This document shows, piece after piece, positions 52,697 to 62,076 of a DNA stretch of 64,000 nucleotides. The stretch covers positions 1-64,000 of the forward strand of contig JAPLFH010000033.1 in assembly GCA_026390815.1 (NCBI GenBank), given 5' to 3'. Position 1 is the stretch's first letter; each line of letters begins with the position of its first letter. The translations under genes and the position numbers were made by a program. Under the pieces are notes generated by a model. The model was not told the DNA's origin, ran no database searches, and was given only the letters and a program-made list of their open reading frames with translations. Source of the stretch: Ignavibacteriales bacterium. GTDB taxonomy: Bacteria > Bacteroidota > Ignavibacteria > Ignavibacteriales > SURF-24.

Positions 52697-55570
52697 ATGA
52701 AAAAGTTAATACTGATTTTGTTAATGCCATTTGCACAGTTTTATATTCTATCTGCCCAGACAGTAACGGGCAAATTAGTTAATATAACAGGAGAAGGTTT
52801 ATCTGGTTTACAACTGCAACTTTATATTTCACCAAATGTTTACTCAACAACTTCTGGTATTGATGGCTCTTTTACTTTCGCGAATATTTCTGATGTAGAA
52901 ACAGAAAACACTCTTCCATCAGGTTATAATATTTCTAATAATTATCCTAACCCATTTAATCCCTTAACAAGAATAAACATTACACTTCCAAAAGCCAGCA
53001 AAGTTAAAATTGATTTGTTCAATATCGTCGGTGAAAGAGTTAGATCTGTAATTGAAAAAGATCTTGGCGCAGGTAATAATTTTGTCGATATAGAATTGAA
53101 TGGGCTAGCTAATGGATTTTACATTGCAAGAATAACAGTTGATCAGCAATATACTGTTCTAAAAAAATTAATGCTTCTATATGGAAGCCAACATTTAACA
53201 AACTCACCTGGTGTTGCAAACTTCCAGCTTAACAAATCATCTGGTGATATAATACTTGATAGTATTGTAGTTAGTTCATTTATAACTGGAAGAAAAACTT
53301 TCACAAATCTTCCCATCCTGACCGGCAAGACAATTGATGTCGGAAATTTAGTTGTAGAATTAATCGTGACAGAAAAATTAGAAAACTTCACAGGTCAAGT
53401 TAAGTTACCAGATAATTCAACTGTTACTTTGCAAAATCTTAGTTTAGTTACGCCTGTAAATGAAGCTAATGTCAATAGTGACGGATCAGTTGTGGTAGAA
53501 TCCTATCAAGATAAATATTCTTTTACTTATTTGTTAGATGAAAAAGATAATATGATAGGAGCATCATATTCAAATCTTACTAACAACTTTGAAATAAACG
53601 AAACTACTACGGCACTAGCTGTGGCTTTTATGTTTCCAGTCGATTGGGGAATTTTTGGTCTTACGCCAAATCAATTGATGATCGAAATATCTCAGCACTC
53701 CAAATTCCCGGCTCTGAAAAATATTGTAAGAGATCTAATGGTTAATGATCCCAAAAATTTAATGAATTATCAGGCACATCCGGATATGTTAAAAACAGCG
53801 GCTGAAATTGTTCTAGATATTGTTCACAATCACGGCGGCATACTTCAAAAAAAAAGTGGAATATCAAACATCCTTTCCGGTCCTGTTTATATTGAGGATG
53901 TGCCCAATGATGGGAAAATAAAAATCATAAACCCCCGCGCAACACCATATGGAATATGTTCCTACAACACAGATAAAAACCCATTAGATAAAGATTCATA
54001 TTCAATGTGGTCACCACCACTTTATGTATATGGAAGGGGTATAAACTGGTGGATATTGCCAACTAATGGAGAAACAGAATACTCAATAGGTGACGGTTAT
54101 TTTATTTTGACGTTATCACGGAGTGACCCCCGGTATTGCCTTGCTAGTGAATTTCTTCCCGTACCTTTAATTGGCGCAATATCATTTGTAATGGACCAGA
54201 ACTGGGAAGTAGCAAATGGAGATTATTATAAAATATTAAAAGCCAATTCTAAATTAAAAGGTTTATTGGGCGGGTTAATCTATGTGACAGCACGCAGTCT
54301 TGGAATTGTATCTGTGGTTGATCCATCTGAAGCAACTGGATTTCTGCAAATAGCTTTAGATTACGGACCCACAGCTGCTGAATTATTCACAGAAGTTACA
54401 CTGTCAGGCGAAAATCTAATGGAGGGAGGTATTACAGCTCTTCCAGGATTTCTTGTTCCAACTATTAAAAGAAATGCGGAAAGAATATCTGTCTGGGCTT
54501 CTAAATATGGTTCAAAAGTAGCGCCCAAAGCATTACAAGCAGGCATTGGAAATTTAACTGTAATATTGGATTTTGTTGGTGCAGGGGAAGATGCTTTCTT
54601 ACTTGGCTGGTTTTTTTATGATTCTTTTTTTTCGGAAAGTGATCTTACATTTTATATTAAACAAAAAAATGGGAATGCCAAAATTTATACTACGCAACCT
54701 GCCCCAACGGTACCCACTGTATCAGGTGTTTTTAATGGAATCGCAGATAGTTCTTATAATTATACTGTTTCACCTTCAGATTCCGACTGTGATAATGTAA
54801 AGTATAAAGTTTATTATGGAGATGGAACAGTAGATGAATCAGATTATGTGACAAACTGTCAAAGTTATATGTTTTCTCATTCCTATCAAGCTGGTAATTA
54901 TGAAATTTCAGTACAAGCAATCGATAGGTTAGGTTTCTCATCCGAACAATCCCAACCGATTAAAGTAACCATTGTATCAACCACATTTTGCCCGGAAATT
55001 CCTACTGTTGCCTATGCCGGTAAAATATATAACTCTGTCCAAATTGGAGCTCAATGCTGGTTAAGAGAAAATCTTGATGTAGGAACAAGAATAGACGGAG
55101 CTGCCGAACAAACGAACAATAGTACAATTGAAAAATACTGTTATGATAATCTCGAATCTAATTGTGATACTTACGGTGGCTTATATCAATGGAATGAAGC
55201 GATGCAATATGTAACAACACAAGGCACAAAAGGTATTTGTCCAACTGGTTGGCACATACCGACTTTAGAGGAATTTCAGACTCTGGCAACAACTGTAAAT
55301 AATGATGGGAATGCTCTTAAAGCTATTGGGCAAGGAACAGGCGCTGGGGCTGGTACGAATATAAGTGGATTTTCCGCATTGTTTGCGGGTTACCGTTATG
55401 AAAGCGGCTTCGCTGGTTTATTAGCTAATTACACTTACAATTGGAGTTCAACCGCGTACGATACCATTATTTATAGATATAGCTTTCACATTTACTATGA
55501 TGGTAGTAATATAGAGCTATCGGGAAACGGTAAGCAATACGGCTTTAGTGTTCGCTGCCTGAAGGATTAG
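52697..55570 (+). CDS. Large surface protein with N-terminal T9SS-like module and C-terminal FISUMP domain
   Basis: A 957-residue protein. The signal peptide ends LSAQ (residue 21). A carboxypeptidase-regulatory-like beta domain covers 22-62. Residues 72-163 form a complete T9SS type-A sorting-like module (NYPNPFNPLTRINITLP ... FYIARITV), but it is near the N-terminus instead of at the end. A long region of about 165-690 is unassigned, with a hydrophobic stretch near 610-640. A PKD-like domain spans about 695-780. The final 175 residues are a FISUMP domain ending SVRCLKD. It lies 54 bp downstream of the first FISUMP gene and is probably in the same operon. Confidence 0.8.
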   Translation: MKKLILILLMPFAQFYILSAQTVTGKLVNITGEGLSGLQLQLYISPNVYSTTSGIDGSFTFANISDVETENTLPSGYNISNNYPNPFNPLTRINITLPKASKVKIDLFNIVGERVRSVIEKDLGAGNNFVDIELNGLANGFYIARITVDQQYTVLKKLMLLYGSQHLTNSPGVANFQLNKSSGDIILDSIVVSSFITGRKTFTNLPILTGKTIDVGNLVVELIVTEKLENFTGQVKLPDNSTVTLQNLSLVTPVNEANVNSDGSVVVESYQDKYSFTYLLDEKDNMIGASYSNLTNNFEINETTTALAVAFMFPVDWGIFGLTPNQLMIEISQHSKFPALKNIVRDLMVNDPKNLMNYQAHPDMLKTAAEIVLDIVHNHGGILQKKSGISNILSGPVYIEDVPNDGKIKIINPRATPYGICSYNTDKNPLDKDSYSMWSPPLYVYGRGINWWILPTNGETEYSIGDGYFILTLSRSDPRYCLASEFLPVPLIGAISFVMDQNWEVANGDYYKILKANSKLKGLLGGLIYVTARSLGIVSVVDPSEATGFLQIALDYGPTAAELFTEVTLSGENLMEGGITALPGFLVPTIKRNAERISVWASKYGSKVAPKALQAGIGNLTVILDFVGAGEDAFLLGWFFYDSFFSESDLTFYIKQKNGNAKIYTTQPAPTVPTVSGVFNGIADSSYNYTVSPSDSDCDNVKYKVYYGDGTVDESDYVTNCQSYMFSHSYQAGNYEISVQAIDRLGFSSEQSQPIKVTIVSTTFCPEIPTVAYAGKIYNSVQIGAQCWLRENLDVGTRIDGAAEQTNNSTIEKYCYDNLESNCDTYGGLYQWNEAMQYVTTQGTKGICPTGWHIPTLEEFQTLATTVNNDGNALKAIGQGTGAGAGTNISGFSALFAGYRYESGFAGLLANYTYNWSSTAYDTIIYRYSFHIYYDGSNIELSGNGKQYGFSVRCLKD

Positions 55571-55631
55571 ACAATTTGACTATTTGACTTGTCCTGGCAA
55601 GGGGACTCGATTTAAAATAATTTAGAAGGCT

Positions 55632-57014
55632 ATGAGATTAGCAGAAAAATTTCCAGTATATAAAGCAGTAAAATTCGCTTTACTAATTGAATTATTTTTT
55701 GTGAATATTTTATATGCCCAAACAATAGAAGTACAAATTTTATGTTCTTCGGGCAAAGCTTTTATATCTAAGTTGAGCGGGGAGAAGACAACTTTACGTG
55801 ACTCCGTTACAGTGATTGCAAATGGCATTTATAAATTCACATTAGATAAAGGCAATTATCATCCCGGTTTTTACCGGCTTTCTTTCAATAAAAATAAATG
55901 GATCGATTTTGTTAACGATGGCGAAGATGTAAGCATAAAAACTTATGCAAATAATGTTTTGGATAGTTTGAAAGTTATAAATTCCGAAAGCAATAAAATA
56001 TATAACTCCTTCATTTTGCTAAATAAGCAATACAAGATTAAGACAGAATTGTTGCAGCTTATCTTAGCCCGCTATCCAAAAGATGATGGATACTATAAAA
56101 CCACTGAACAAAAAGTAAAAGAATTACAAAATGAGTACACTGAATTTGTTAAAGTAATTTCACAAAAAAACCCGAATTCCTTCGTTGCCAGATACATTCG
56201 CTCTGCGCAATTACCGGTAGTAGATTATTCCCTTCCGATTGACAAACAAATAGTTTATCTAAAATCTCACGCACTTGATAAAGTTGATTTCAGCGATGCC
56301 GGATTAATTTATTCTGATGTCTTTTCAAATAAATCTATTGAGTACCTTACTTATTACCGCAATCCGCAACTGCCGAAAGAACTTTTAGAAAAAGAATTTA
56401 TGATTGCTGTAGATACAATTCTGAATAAGGCAAAAGTTCATCAATTAGTTTATCAGCATATTACAGAATATTTGATAGATGGTTTTAAGAAGTTTGGGTT
56501 TGATAAGATCATCGATTACATAATTCAGAACTACGTTATCAAAGATGATCTTTGTCTTGATGAGAAAACAGAGAATTCTATTCAAAGAAGATTAGACCAG
56601 AATAAGAAACTGCCAATTGGTGCAATTGCCCCAAACATTGTTTTACCTGATGCTGGAGGTAAGGACATTGATTTATCAAAGCTGAATAGTGAAAAAGTTT
56701 TAATTGTATTTTATGCAAGCTGGTGCCCTCATTGTAATGAGTTAATTCCAAAGCTGAACGATTTGTACATCAAACAAAAAACTAAATCATTGGAGGTATT
56801 TGCAATTTCAGTTGATACAACAAAATCCGATTGGTTAAATTTTATAAAGAAGAATAATCTAAATTGGATTAACCTCTTTGCAGTAAAAGGATGGGGCAGC
56901 AAAGCCGCATCGGATTATTATTTATACGCAACTCCAACAATGTTTTTATTAGATAAGCAAAGAAAGATAATTTTAAAGCCAACTACGTTTGAAGAAATAC
57001 ATTCATACTTCTGA
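55632..57014 (+). CDS. TlpA/ResA-like thioredoxin-fold protein with long N-terminal domain
   Basis: A 460-residue exported protein, judged from its hydrophobic leader (about 14-30). The C-terminal 130 residues are a thioredoxin-like domain with the active site WCPHC (Cys365 and Cys368) in FYASWCPHCNEL and cis-Pro in ATPTMFLLD. The N-terminal 330 residues have a beta domain then alpha-helical character, as in DUF4369/DUF5106-type proteins of Bacteroidetes, but I cannot assign them firmly. It probably reduces or forms disulfides in the periplasm, perhaps for the cysteine-rich FISUMP proteins upstream. That link is inference from position. Confidence 0.8.
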   Translation: MRLAEKFPVYKAVKFALLIELFFVNILYAQTIEVQILCSSGKAFISKLSGEKTTLRDSVTVIANGIYKFTLDKGNYHPGFYRLSFNKNKWIDFVNDGEDVSIKTYANNVLDSLKVINSESNKIYNSFILLNKQYKIKTELLQLILARYPKDDGYYKTTEQKVKELQNEYTEFVKVISQKNPNSFVARYIRSAQLPVVDYSLPIDKQIVYLKSHALDKVDFSDAGLIYSDVFSNKSIEYLTYYRNPQLPKELLEKEFMIAVDTILNKAKVHQLVYQHITEYLIDGFKKFGFDKIIDYIIQNYVIKDDLCLDEKTENSIQRRLDQNKKLPIGAIAPNIVLPDAGGKDIDLSKLNSEKVLIVFYASWCPHCNELIPKLNDLYIKQKTKSLEVFAISVDTTKSDWLNFIKKNNLNWINLFAVKGWGSKAASDYYLYATPTMFLLDKQRKIILKPTTFEEIHSYF

Positions 57015-57147
57015 TATTAGAAAACTACCGAAGTTCACCAAACAGCAGAGGTTTGTTATGCCAAATTTTAATATGAAATTTTTATAAATATTCTGTAATA
57101 TATCCTTAGGAAAGTTTCAATTTATTTATATCACGAGAGGAAAAATT

Positions 57148-58515
57148 ATGAGAGCCTTTCTATTTCTGTTTATTTTTTTATGCCTTACTATTTCAGTTCA
57201 GGTAAGCCAAATTCAGGTTCCTTATACCAGGTATGTTCTTCCAAATGGATTGAATGTTATCCTGCACGAAGACCACACAACACCAACTGTAAGCGTAAAT
57301 ATGTATTATTGGGTTGGTTCAGCAAATGAAAAACCCGGGCGCACCGGTTTCGCTCATTTGTTCGAACACTTAATGTTTATGGGCTCTGGACACGTGCCAG
57401 TTGGTCAGTTTGATAAACTTCTGGAAGCTGCCGGTGGAGATAATAACGGATCGACAAGTAACGACCGGACAAACTATTGGGAAAATGTTCCTACAAATGC
57501 TCTTGAACTTTCTTTGTTTCTGGATTCTGACAGAATGGGTTACTTAGTTGATGCTATGACTCCAAAAAAAGTTGATGAGCAGCGAGACGTAGTTAAAAAT
57601 GAAAGAAGACAAAGCTATGAAAATCGCCCTTATGGGTTAGCTTGGGAAAATATTTATAAAAATTTGTATCCCGCCGGTCATCCTTACAATTGGGCTACTA
57701 TCGGATCGATGGCAGACTTGAGTGCAGCAAGCTTTGAAGATGTTGTTGAATTTTTTAAAACATATTATGTTCCCAACAATGCAAGCCTTTCCATTGCGGG
57801 AGATATAAAACCCCAAGAAACAATTAAGCTGGTTGAAAAATGGTTTGGAGAAATTCCCAAAGGAAAACCAGCACCGCTAATAAATCCACCCGCCGCCAAA
57901 TTAGCAGAAGAAAAATTTTTAGTATTGGAAGATAAAGTTCAGCTTCCACGCCTTTATATGGTTTGGATTACTCCACAACAGTTTTATCCTGGCGATGCAG
58001 AGCTGGATATGCTTGCCAACATTCTAAGCGGAGGCAAAAATTCAAGATTATATCAACGGTTAGTTTACGAATTGCAAATTGCGCAGGATGTAAATGCTTC
58101 CCAGGGTTCGGGAAAACTCTCTTCTCAATTTATGATAATTGCCACTGCCCGTGCTGGTCATACGCTGGAAGAACTAAAAAAAGTTATTCAGGAAGAAATA
58201 GATAAAATTAAAAAAGATCCTCCGGCAGAAAGAGAATTGCAGCGTGCAGTAAATCAATACGAGGCAAGATTTACTGATGGTTTAGAAAATGTTGGTGGAT
58301 TTGGCGGTAAGGCAGATTTACTGAACAACTATTTTTACGCAACTGGAAATCCTGATTACTTTAATGAAGACTTAGCAAGATATAAAGCGTTGGGCGTTAA
58401 TGATATTCAGGCAATTGCAAAAACTTTTTTGCCAGATGATGGCAGAGTTGTGTTAAGTATTGTTCCGCAGGGTAAACTTGATTTAGCCGTAAAAGCAAAA
58501 GAGGAGGGAAAGTAA
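57148..58515 (+). CDS. Zinc-bearing M16 peptidase subunit
   Basis: A 455-residue M16B peptidase with a signal peptide (about 1-20). The inverted zinc motif HxxEH is present as HLFEHLMF (His70, Glu73, His74), with the third ligand Glu152 in VKNERRQSYE. The C-terminal R/Y substrate motif region GGKNSRLYQRLV is intact. It is therefore the catalytic partner. It lies 1 bp before a second M16 gene that lacks the motif, and such pairs form a heterodimer in the periplasm, like processing peptidases. A clear SD precedes the ATG (CACGAGAGGAAAA). Confidence 0.93.
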   Translation: MRAFLFLFIFLCLTISVQVSQIQVPYTRYVLPNGLNVILHEDHTTPTVSVNMYYWVGSANEKPGRTGFAHLFEHLMFMGSGHVPVGQFDKLLEAAGGDNNGSTSNDRTNYWENVPTNALELSLFLDSDRMGYLVDAMTPKKVDEQRDVVKNERRQSYENRPYGLAWENIYKNLYPAGHPYNWATIGSMADLSAASFEDVVEFFKTYYVPNNASLSIAGDIKPQETIKLVEKWFGEIPKGKPAPLINPPAAKLAEEKFLVLEDKVQLPRLYMVWITPQQFYPGDAELDMLANILSGGKNSRLYQRLVYELQIAQDVNASQGSGKLSSQFMIIATARAGHTLEELKKVIQEEIDKIKKDPPAERELQRAVNQYEARFTDGLENVGGFGGKADLLNNYFYATGNPDYFNEDLARYKALGVNDIQAIAKTFLPDDGRVVLSIVPQGKLDLAVKAKEEGK

Positions 58516-58516
58516 A

Positions 58517-59977
58517 ATGAAAAATGCAATTTTATATTTGGCGGTTTCGTTTATTGTTGTCATTCTGTTTAGTCAATCTTTAATTGCTCAACGGGTTGAA
58601 AGAAATGCCCCGCCTCAGTTACCACCACCATCCAAACTTGTGGTACCTCCAATAGAAAAATTTGAACTATCGAATGGAATAAAAGTAGTATTAATGGAAA
58701 AGCACAACGTTCCGTTAGTTCAGCTAAATGTAATTGTTAAATCCGGAAGCATATGTGATCCTGAAAATAAAACCGGGTTAGCTAATTTAACAATGGATAT
58801 GCTTGATGAAGGTGCCGCTGGTAAAACTTCTCTTGAATTAGCAGATGCAATAGATTTTTTAGGAGCAAGAATATCTGCAAGCGCTGGTCAGCATTATTCC
58901 GGCATCTATTTGCACACACCGCTTTCAAAGTTTGATGATGCGCTTAAACTGCTTTCGGACATCGTATTAAACCCAGATTTTCCACTAAAAGAGTTGGAAA
59001 GAAAAACAAAAGATCGATTGACCACAATTATGCAATGGCACGATCAACCCACGGCTATCGCACCGTTTACTTTTAATCTAAAATTATTTGGCAAAGAGCA
59101 TCCTTACGGAAGACCAACCATTGGTTACGAGAACACTATAAAAAGTTTTTCTGTTGGTGATTTAAAGAATTTCCACAAGGAATATTTTAAAGCAAACAAC
59201 GCTTTTATTGTTGCTGTGGGCGATGTTAAGATTGATGAATTAAAAACTAAATTAGAATCTGCTTTTGGCAAATGGCAGAAAGGTGATGTTCCAACTGATA
59301 AAATTAAAGAAGCCCTTCAGGTAAATAAAAGAACGATATACATTGTTGATAAACCTGGTTCAGCACAATCTGTTATTTTTATTGGAAGAATTGGTGCACC
59401 CAGAATAACAACAGATTATAACGCTATTTCTGTGATGAATACAATTCTTGGCGGTTCATTTTCTTCGCGGTTAAACCAAAACTTAAGAGAAGTGCATGGA
59501 TATACTTATGGTGCTGGTTCTTATTTTTCATTCCGACCTATACCCGGACCATTTATTGCGCAGTCTTCAGTTCAGACAGATGTAACCGACAAAGCATTAA
59601 CTGAATTCTTTAATGAATTAAATGGAATTTTGAAGCCAGTTCCCGATGAAGAATTAGCACGTGCAAAAAATTATTTAGCACTTAGTTACCCATCTAATTT
59701 TCAGAATGTAGCAGAAATTGCCGGGCAGTTAGAAGAAATGGTAGAGTACAATTTGCCGGATAATTATTTCAGCGATTATATTCCTTCAGTTTTAAGTATT
59801 AGCGGTGATGATGTGAATAAAGCTGCTAAAAAATACATTGTTCCTGACCAGGTTTTAGTTGTTGTGGTTGGTGATAAGGCAAAAATTGAAGATGGAATAA
59901 AGAAATTGAATCTTGGTGAAATTATAAACCTTTCTATTGAAGATGTCTTAGGAAAGATCCCGAAGATAGAAAACTAG
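58517..59977 (+). CDS. M16 peptidase partner subunit lacking zinc motif
   Basis: A 486-residue M16 family protein with a signal peptide ending LIAQ. At the position of HxxEH it reads ANLTMDMLDEGA, so the zinc ligands are lost. The other M16 landmarks remain: the early strand LSNGIKVVLMEKHNVPLVQL and the C-terminal GGSFSSRLNQNLRE with the R-x-x-x-x-L substrate contact. It is therefore a non-catalytic partner, coupled to the active subunit upstream (1 bp gap). A role in degrading peptides in the periplasm is inferred. Confidence 0.9.
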   Translation: MKNAILYLAVSFIVVILFSQSLIAQRVERNAPPQLPPPSKLVVPPIEKFELSNGIKVVLMEKHNVPLVQLNVIVKSGSICDPENKTGLANLTMDMLDEGAAGKTSLELADAIDFLGARISASAGQHYSGIYLHTPLSKFDDALKLLSDIVLNPDFPLKELERKTKDRLTTIMQWHDQPTAIAPFTFNLKLFGKEHPYGRPTIGYENTIKSFSVGDLKNFHKEYFKANNAFIVAVGDVKIDELKTKLESAFGKWQKGDVPTDKIKEALQVNKRTIYIVDKPGSAQSVIFIGRIGAPRITTDYNAISVMNTILGGSFSSRLNQNLREVHGYTYGAGSYFSFRPIPGPFIAQSSVQTDVTDKALTEFFNELNGILKPVPDEELARAKNYLALSYPSNFQNVAEIAGQLEEMVEYNLPDNYFSDYIPSVLSISGDDVNKAAKKYIVPDQVLVVVVGDKAKIEDGIKKLNLGEIINLSIEDVLGKIPKIEN

Positions 59978-60003
59978 AATAGTAAGAAGTTGTTTTATTG
60001 TTT

Positions 60004-60033
60004 AATAGGGACGCAATACAATGCGTCTCTATT
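60004..60033. repeat. Dispersed palindrome (GAGACGCA type)
   Basis: AATAGGGACGCA and TGCGTCTCTATT pair over 12 bp (one G.T) around a 6-base loop. Sequences of this wording recur between genes in many bacteria. Here it lies 26 bp after the second M16 gene and may act as a terminator, although no T-run follows. Confidence 0.6.
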
Positions 60034-60142
60034 ATAAATAATCAACTCTCAAATTAATCAATCACGGGCAGCTTCTCTTGTATTTAACTTTCCACAATAT
60101 TATCTTTTCATAAGAAAATTAGAAATAATAAAGAAGGTTTTT

Positions 60143-60946
60143 ATGAAAATATTAAAAGGGTTATTTGTTTTATTAATAGTCGCATTGCTTTCTATTCAAT
60201 GCAGTACAGTACCAATAACCGGCAGGCAACAGCTCGATCTTATTCCTTCTTCTCAAATGCAATCTATGAGCTACCAGCAATATGGAGATTTTCTTAAAAC
60301 TGCCAAGCTTAGTAATGATCAAAATGGCATTGCACTTGTCCGGAGAGTTGGAACAAAAGTGCAGGCAGCGGTTGAACAGTATTTTGCACAAAATAAAATG
60401 TCTAAAGAATTAAATGGTTATAGCTGGGAATTTAATCTTGTAGAAGACCCGCAGGTGAACGCCTGGTGTATGCCCGGTGGCAAAGTTGTTGTTTATACCG
60501 GTATTCTTCCTATTACAAAAGATGAAGCCGGGTTAGCAACTGTAATGGGACACGAAATTGCACATGCAATTGCAAAACATGGTGATGAAAGAATGAGTCA
60601 GGGATTGCTAACTCAGTTGGGTGGTATGGCATTAGAAAAAGCAATTGAAACAAAACCAGCTGCAACACAGCAACTGTTTATGACTGCATTTGGTCTTGGT
60701 GCACAGCTTGGGGTACTTCTTCCTTACAGCAGATTGCATGAGAGCGAAGCTGATCACTTAGGATTAATTTTTATGGCAATGGCAGGATACGATCCAAATC
60801 AAGCAGTTCCATTCTGGCAAAGGATGGCTCAGTTGGGTAAAGGACAAAAGCCGCCAGAATTTTTGAGCACTCATCCATCTGATGAAACAAGAATAAGCGA
60901 TATTCAGAAAGCGCTTCCGGAAGCGATGAAATATTATAAGAAATAG
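60143..60946 (+). CDS. M48-family lipoprotein metallopeptidase
   Basis: A 267-residue peptidase with a lipobox at LLSIQC (Cys20), so it is anchored at the outer or inner membrane. The zinc motif is HEIAHAIAKHGDE (His137, Glu138, His141), with the third ligand Glu in HESEADHLG. It resembles E. coli LoiP/YcaL and BepA-N, which act in envelope quality control. No TPR domain follows. It stands as a single gene after the M16 pair and ends at a hairpin terminator. Confidence 0.92.
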   Translation: MKILKGLFVLLIVALLSIQCSTVPITGRQQLDLIPSSQMQSMSYQQYGDFLKTAKLSNDQNGIALVRRVGTKVQAAVEQYFAQNKMSKELNGYSWEFNLVEDPQVNAWCMPGGKVVVYTGILPITKDEAGLATVMGHEIAHAIAKHGDERMSQGLLTQLGGMALEKAIETKPAATQQLFMTAFGLGAQLGVLLPYSRLHESEADHLGLIFMAMAGYDPNQAVPFWQRMAQLGKGQKPPEFLSTHPSDETRISDIQKALPEAMKYYKK

Positions 60947-60955
60947 TCTTTTCAG

Positions 60956-60978
60956 CCTCTCCCTTGGGGGAGGTTTTT
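60956..60978 (+). terminator. Terminator of the M48 gene
   Basis: CCTCTCCC and GGGGGAGG form a stem with a short loop, followed by TTTTT. It lies 10 bp beyond the M48 stop codon. Confidence 0.75.
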
Positions 60979-61009
60979 AAATCATTTTCCTTTTAATATA
61001 TTCTCGTTG

Positions 61010-61066
61010 TTCAGTATTCGGTATTTTGACTTTATAATATTGAATAATAAAATATCGAATACTGAA
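61010..61066. repeat. Hairpin repeat (TTCAGTATTCG type)
   Basis: TTCAGTATTCGGTATTTT is matched by the reverse complement of AAAATATCGAATACTGAA at 17 of 18 positions, with a 21-base loop. It lies in the gap between the M48 terminator and the duplicated tail fragment. Confidence 0.65.
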
Positions 61067-61107
61067 GTTCTATCGAAGCACTTCCTGTGGGGAAAGACGC
61101 GACAAGC

Positions 61108-61305
61108 TCATAATTTTCTTGCAACAACCACAACTGTTTTCATTGTTTCCAGCACACCAGAGTTTTCATTTAGCGCTTCAAGAAAGATAATATAAATTCC
61201 AATCCGTAATGGATTGCCGGAATCGTTCAAACCATCAAAGATTACAGAACCTTGCCACCCGCTTGCCTGGTTGTTCAACAATGTTCTTACAAGTCTTCCC
61301 TGGCT
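61108..61305 (-). pseudogene. Duplicated 3' fragment of the LTD/FlgD-Ig protein gene
   Basis: The 185 bp at 61121-61305 match 62090-62274 at about 95% (9 mismatches, no gap). They encode the last residues of the FlgD-Ig/T9SS-like tail (GRLVRTLLNNQASG ... VVVVARKL). Upstream of 61305 the sequence changes and no longer matches, so the fragment has no gene of its own; a weak open frame reaches 61359. It lies about 130 bp beyond the RAYT element, while the intact gene lies on the other side. Confidence 0.85.
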
Positions 61306-61438
61306 GCCTACTTCATTTGTAATCGCGATATTGGATCTTTGAGGAAAAAGATACAACAATTCACCATTACTAACTACTGGTTATTGTCACCTGATTCCGC
61401 TTGATATATAAACGACAATTTAAATATCAGCTATTTCT

Positions 61439-62013
61439 ATTGCCACGATGTTTACATCGTGGACAATTTTTGTATAATAAATCCGGCTTTAGCCGCATTT
61501 AATTTTGAAGAACATTTACTCCGTACTTTTTCATCATTCCATTATATTCATCACCAAAAGATTTTTTAGAATGATGCAATTCCTGATCTCTTATATAATT
61601 TCTTACTTTATCTACCATCGATTCGCTTACTGATACGGCAATATATTCATCTTGCCATTGGAATCTTGAACAACTTTCATTTAAAACATTTTTATTTATC
61701 CAATGTGATGATTCTCCTTTGATTAGCATTACTTCTTTACTAATCGGCATTTCAGAATTAAGAGAAATCAATAAATGGATATGATCGCTGATGCAGTTAA
61801 TTGAATCTATCCATAATCCTTTTTCCCTGGCGTTAATTTTTATATGTTCAATAAGTTTATGTTTTAATTCAGGTGAGATTATCTTTTCTCTATTCTTAGT
61901 CGACCAAATTAAGTGAATCCATACTCTAACAAATGGCATTTTTAATTTACTCCTTTCTGTGGCTAAAGCCGGATGTTTATTTTCCTAATCCACGTTCTAA
62001 AGAACGTGGCAAT
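61439..62013. mobile_element. IS200/RAYT-type element with hairpin ends
   Basis: A 575 bp element bounded by ATTGCCAC (61439) and its complement GTGGCAAT (62013). Each end has a subterminal hairpin: CCACGATGT/ACATCGTGG at 61443-61462 and CCACGTTCT/AGAACGTGG at 61990-62009. An inner inverted repeat TCCGGCTTTAGCC (61482-61494) faces GGCTAAAGCCGGA (61961-61973). The only gene inside is a Y1 transposase. Hairpin ends and a single HUH transposase are the hallmark of IS200-like/REP-associated transposons. Confidence 0.85.
61499..61939 (-). CDS. tnpA: Y1 (HUH) tyrosine transposase, IS200/RAYT-like
   Basis: A 146-residue transposase. The HUH metal motif is visible in SDHIHLLIS, and the catalytic tyrosine is probably in KVRNYIRDQELHHSK. 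The lead-in VRVWIHLIWSTKNRE is the usual Y1 N-terminus. The length is normal for IS200/RAYT enzymes, which cut and join single-stranded DNA at hairpins. It fills almost the whole 575 bp element and appears intact. The element lies just downstream of the LTD gene and separates it from a duplicated fragment of that gene's 3' end. Confidence 0.92.
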   Translation of the reverse strand: MPFVRVWIHLIWSTKNREKIISPELKHKLIEHIKINAREKGLWIDSINCISDHIHLLISLNSEMPISKEVMLIKGESSHWINKNVLNESCSRFQWQDEYIAVSVSESMVDKVRNYIRDQELHHSKKSFGDEYNGMMKKYGVNVLQN

Positions 62014-62076
62014 AAAAAATATTGCATTTCGTTTTTTTCAGAAAAACTGAACTCCTTAACTGAACTTTAAACTTTG

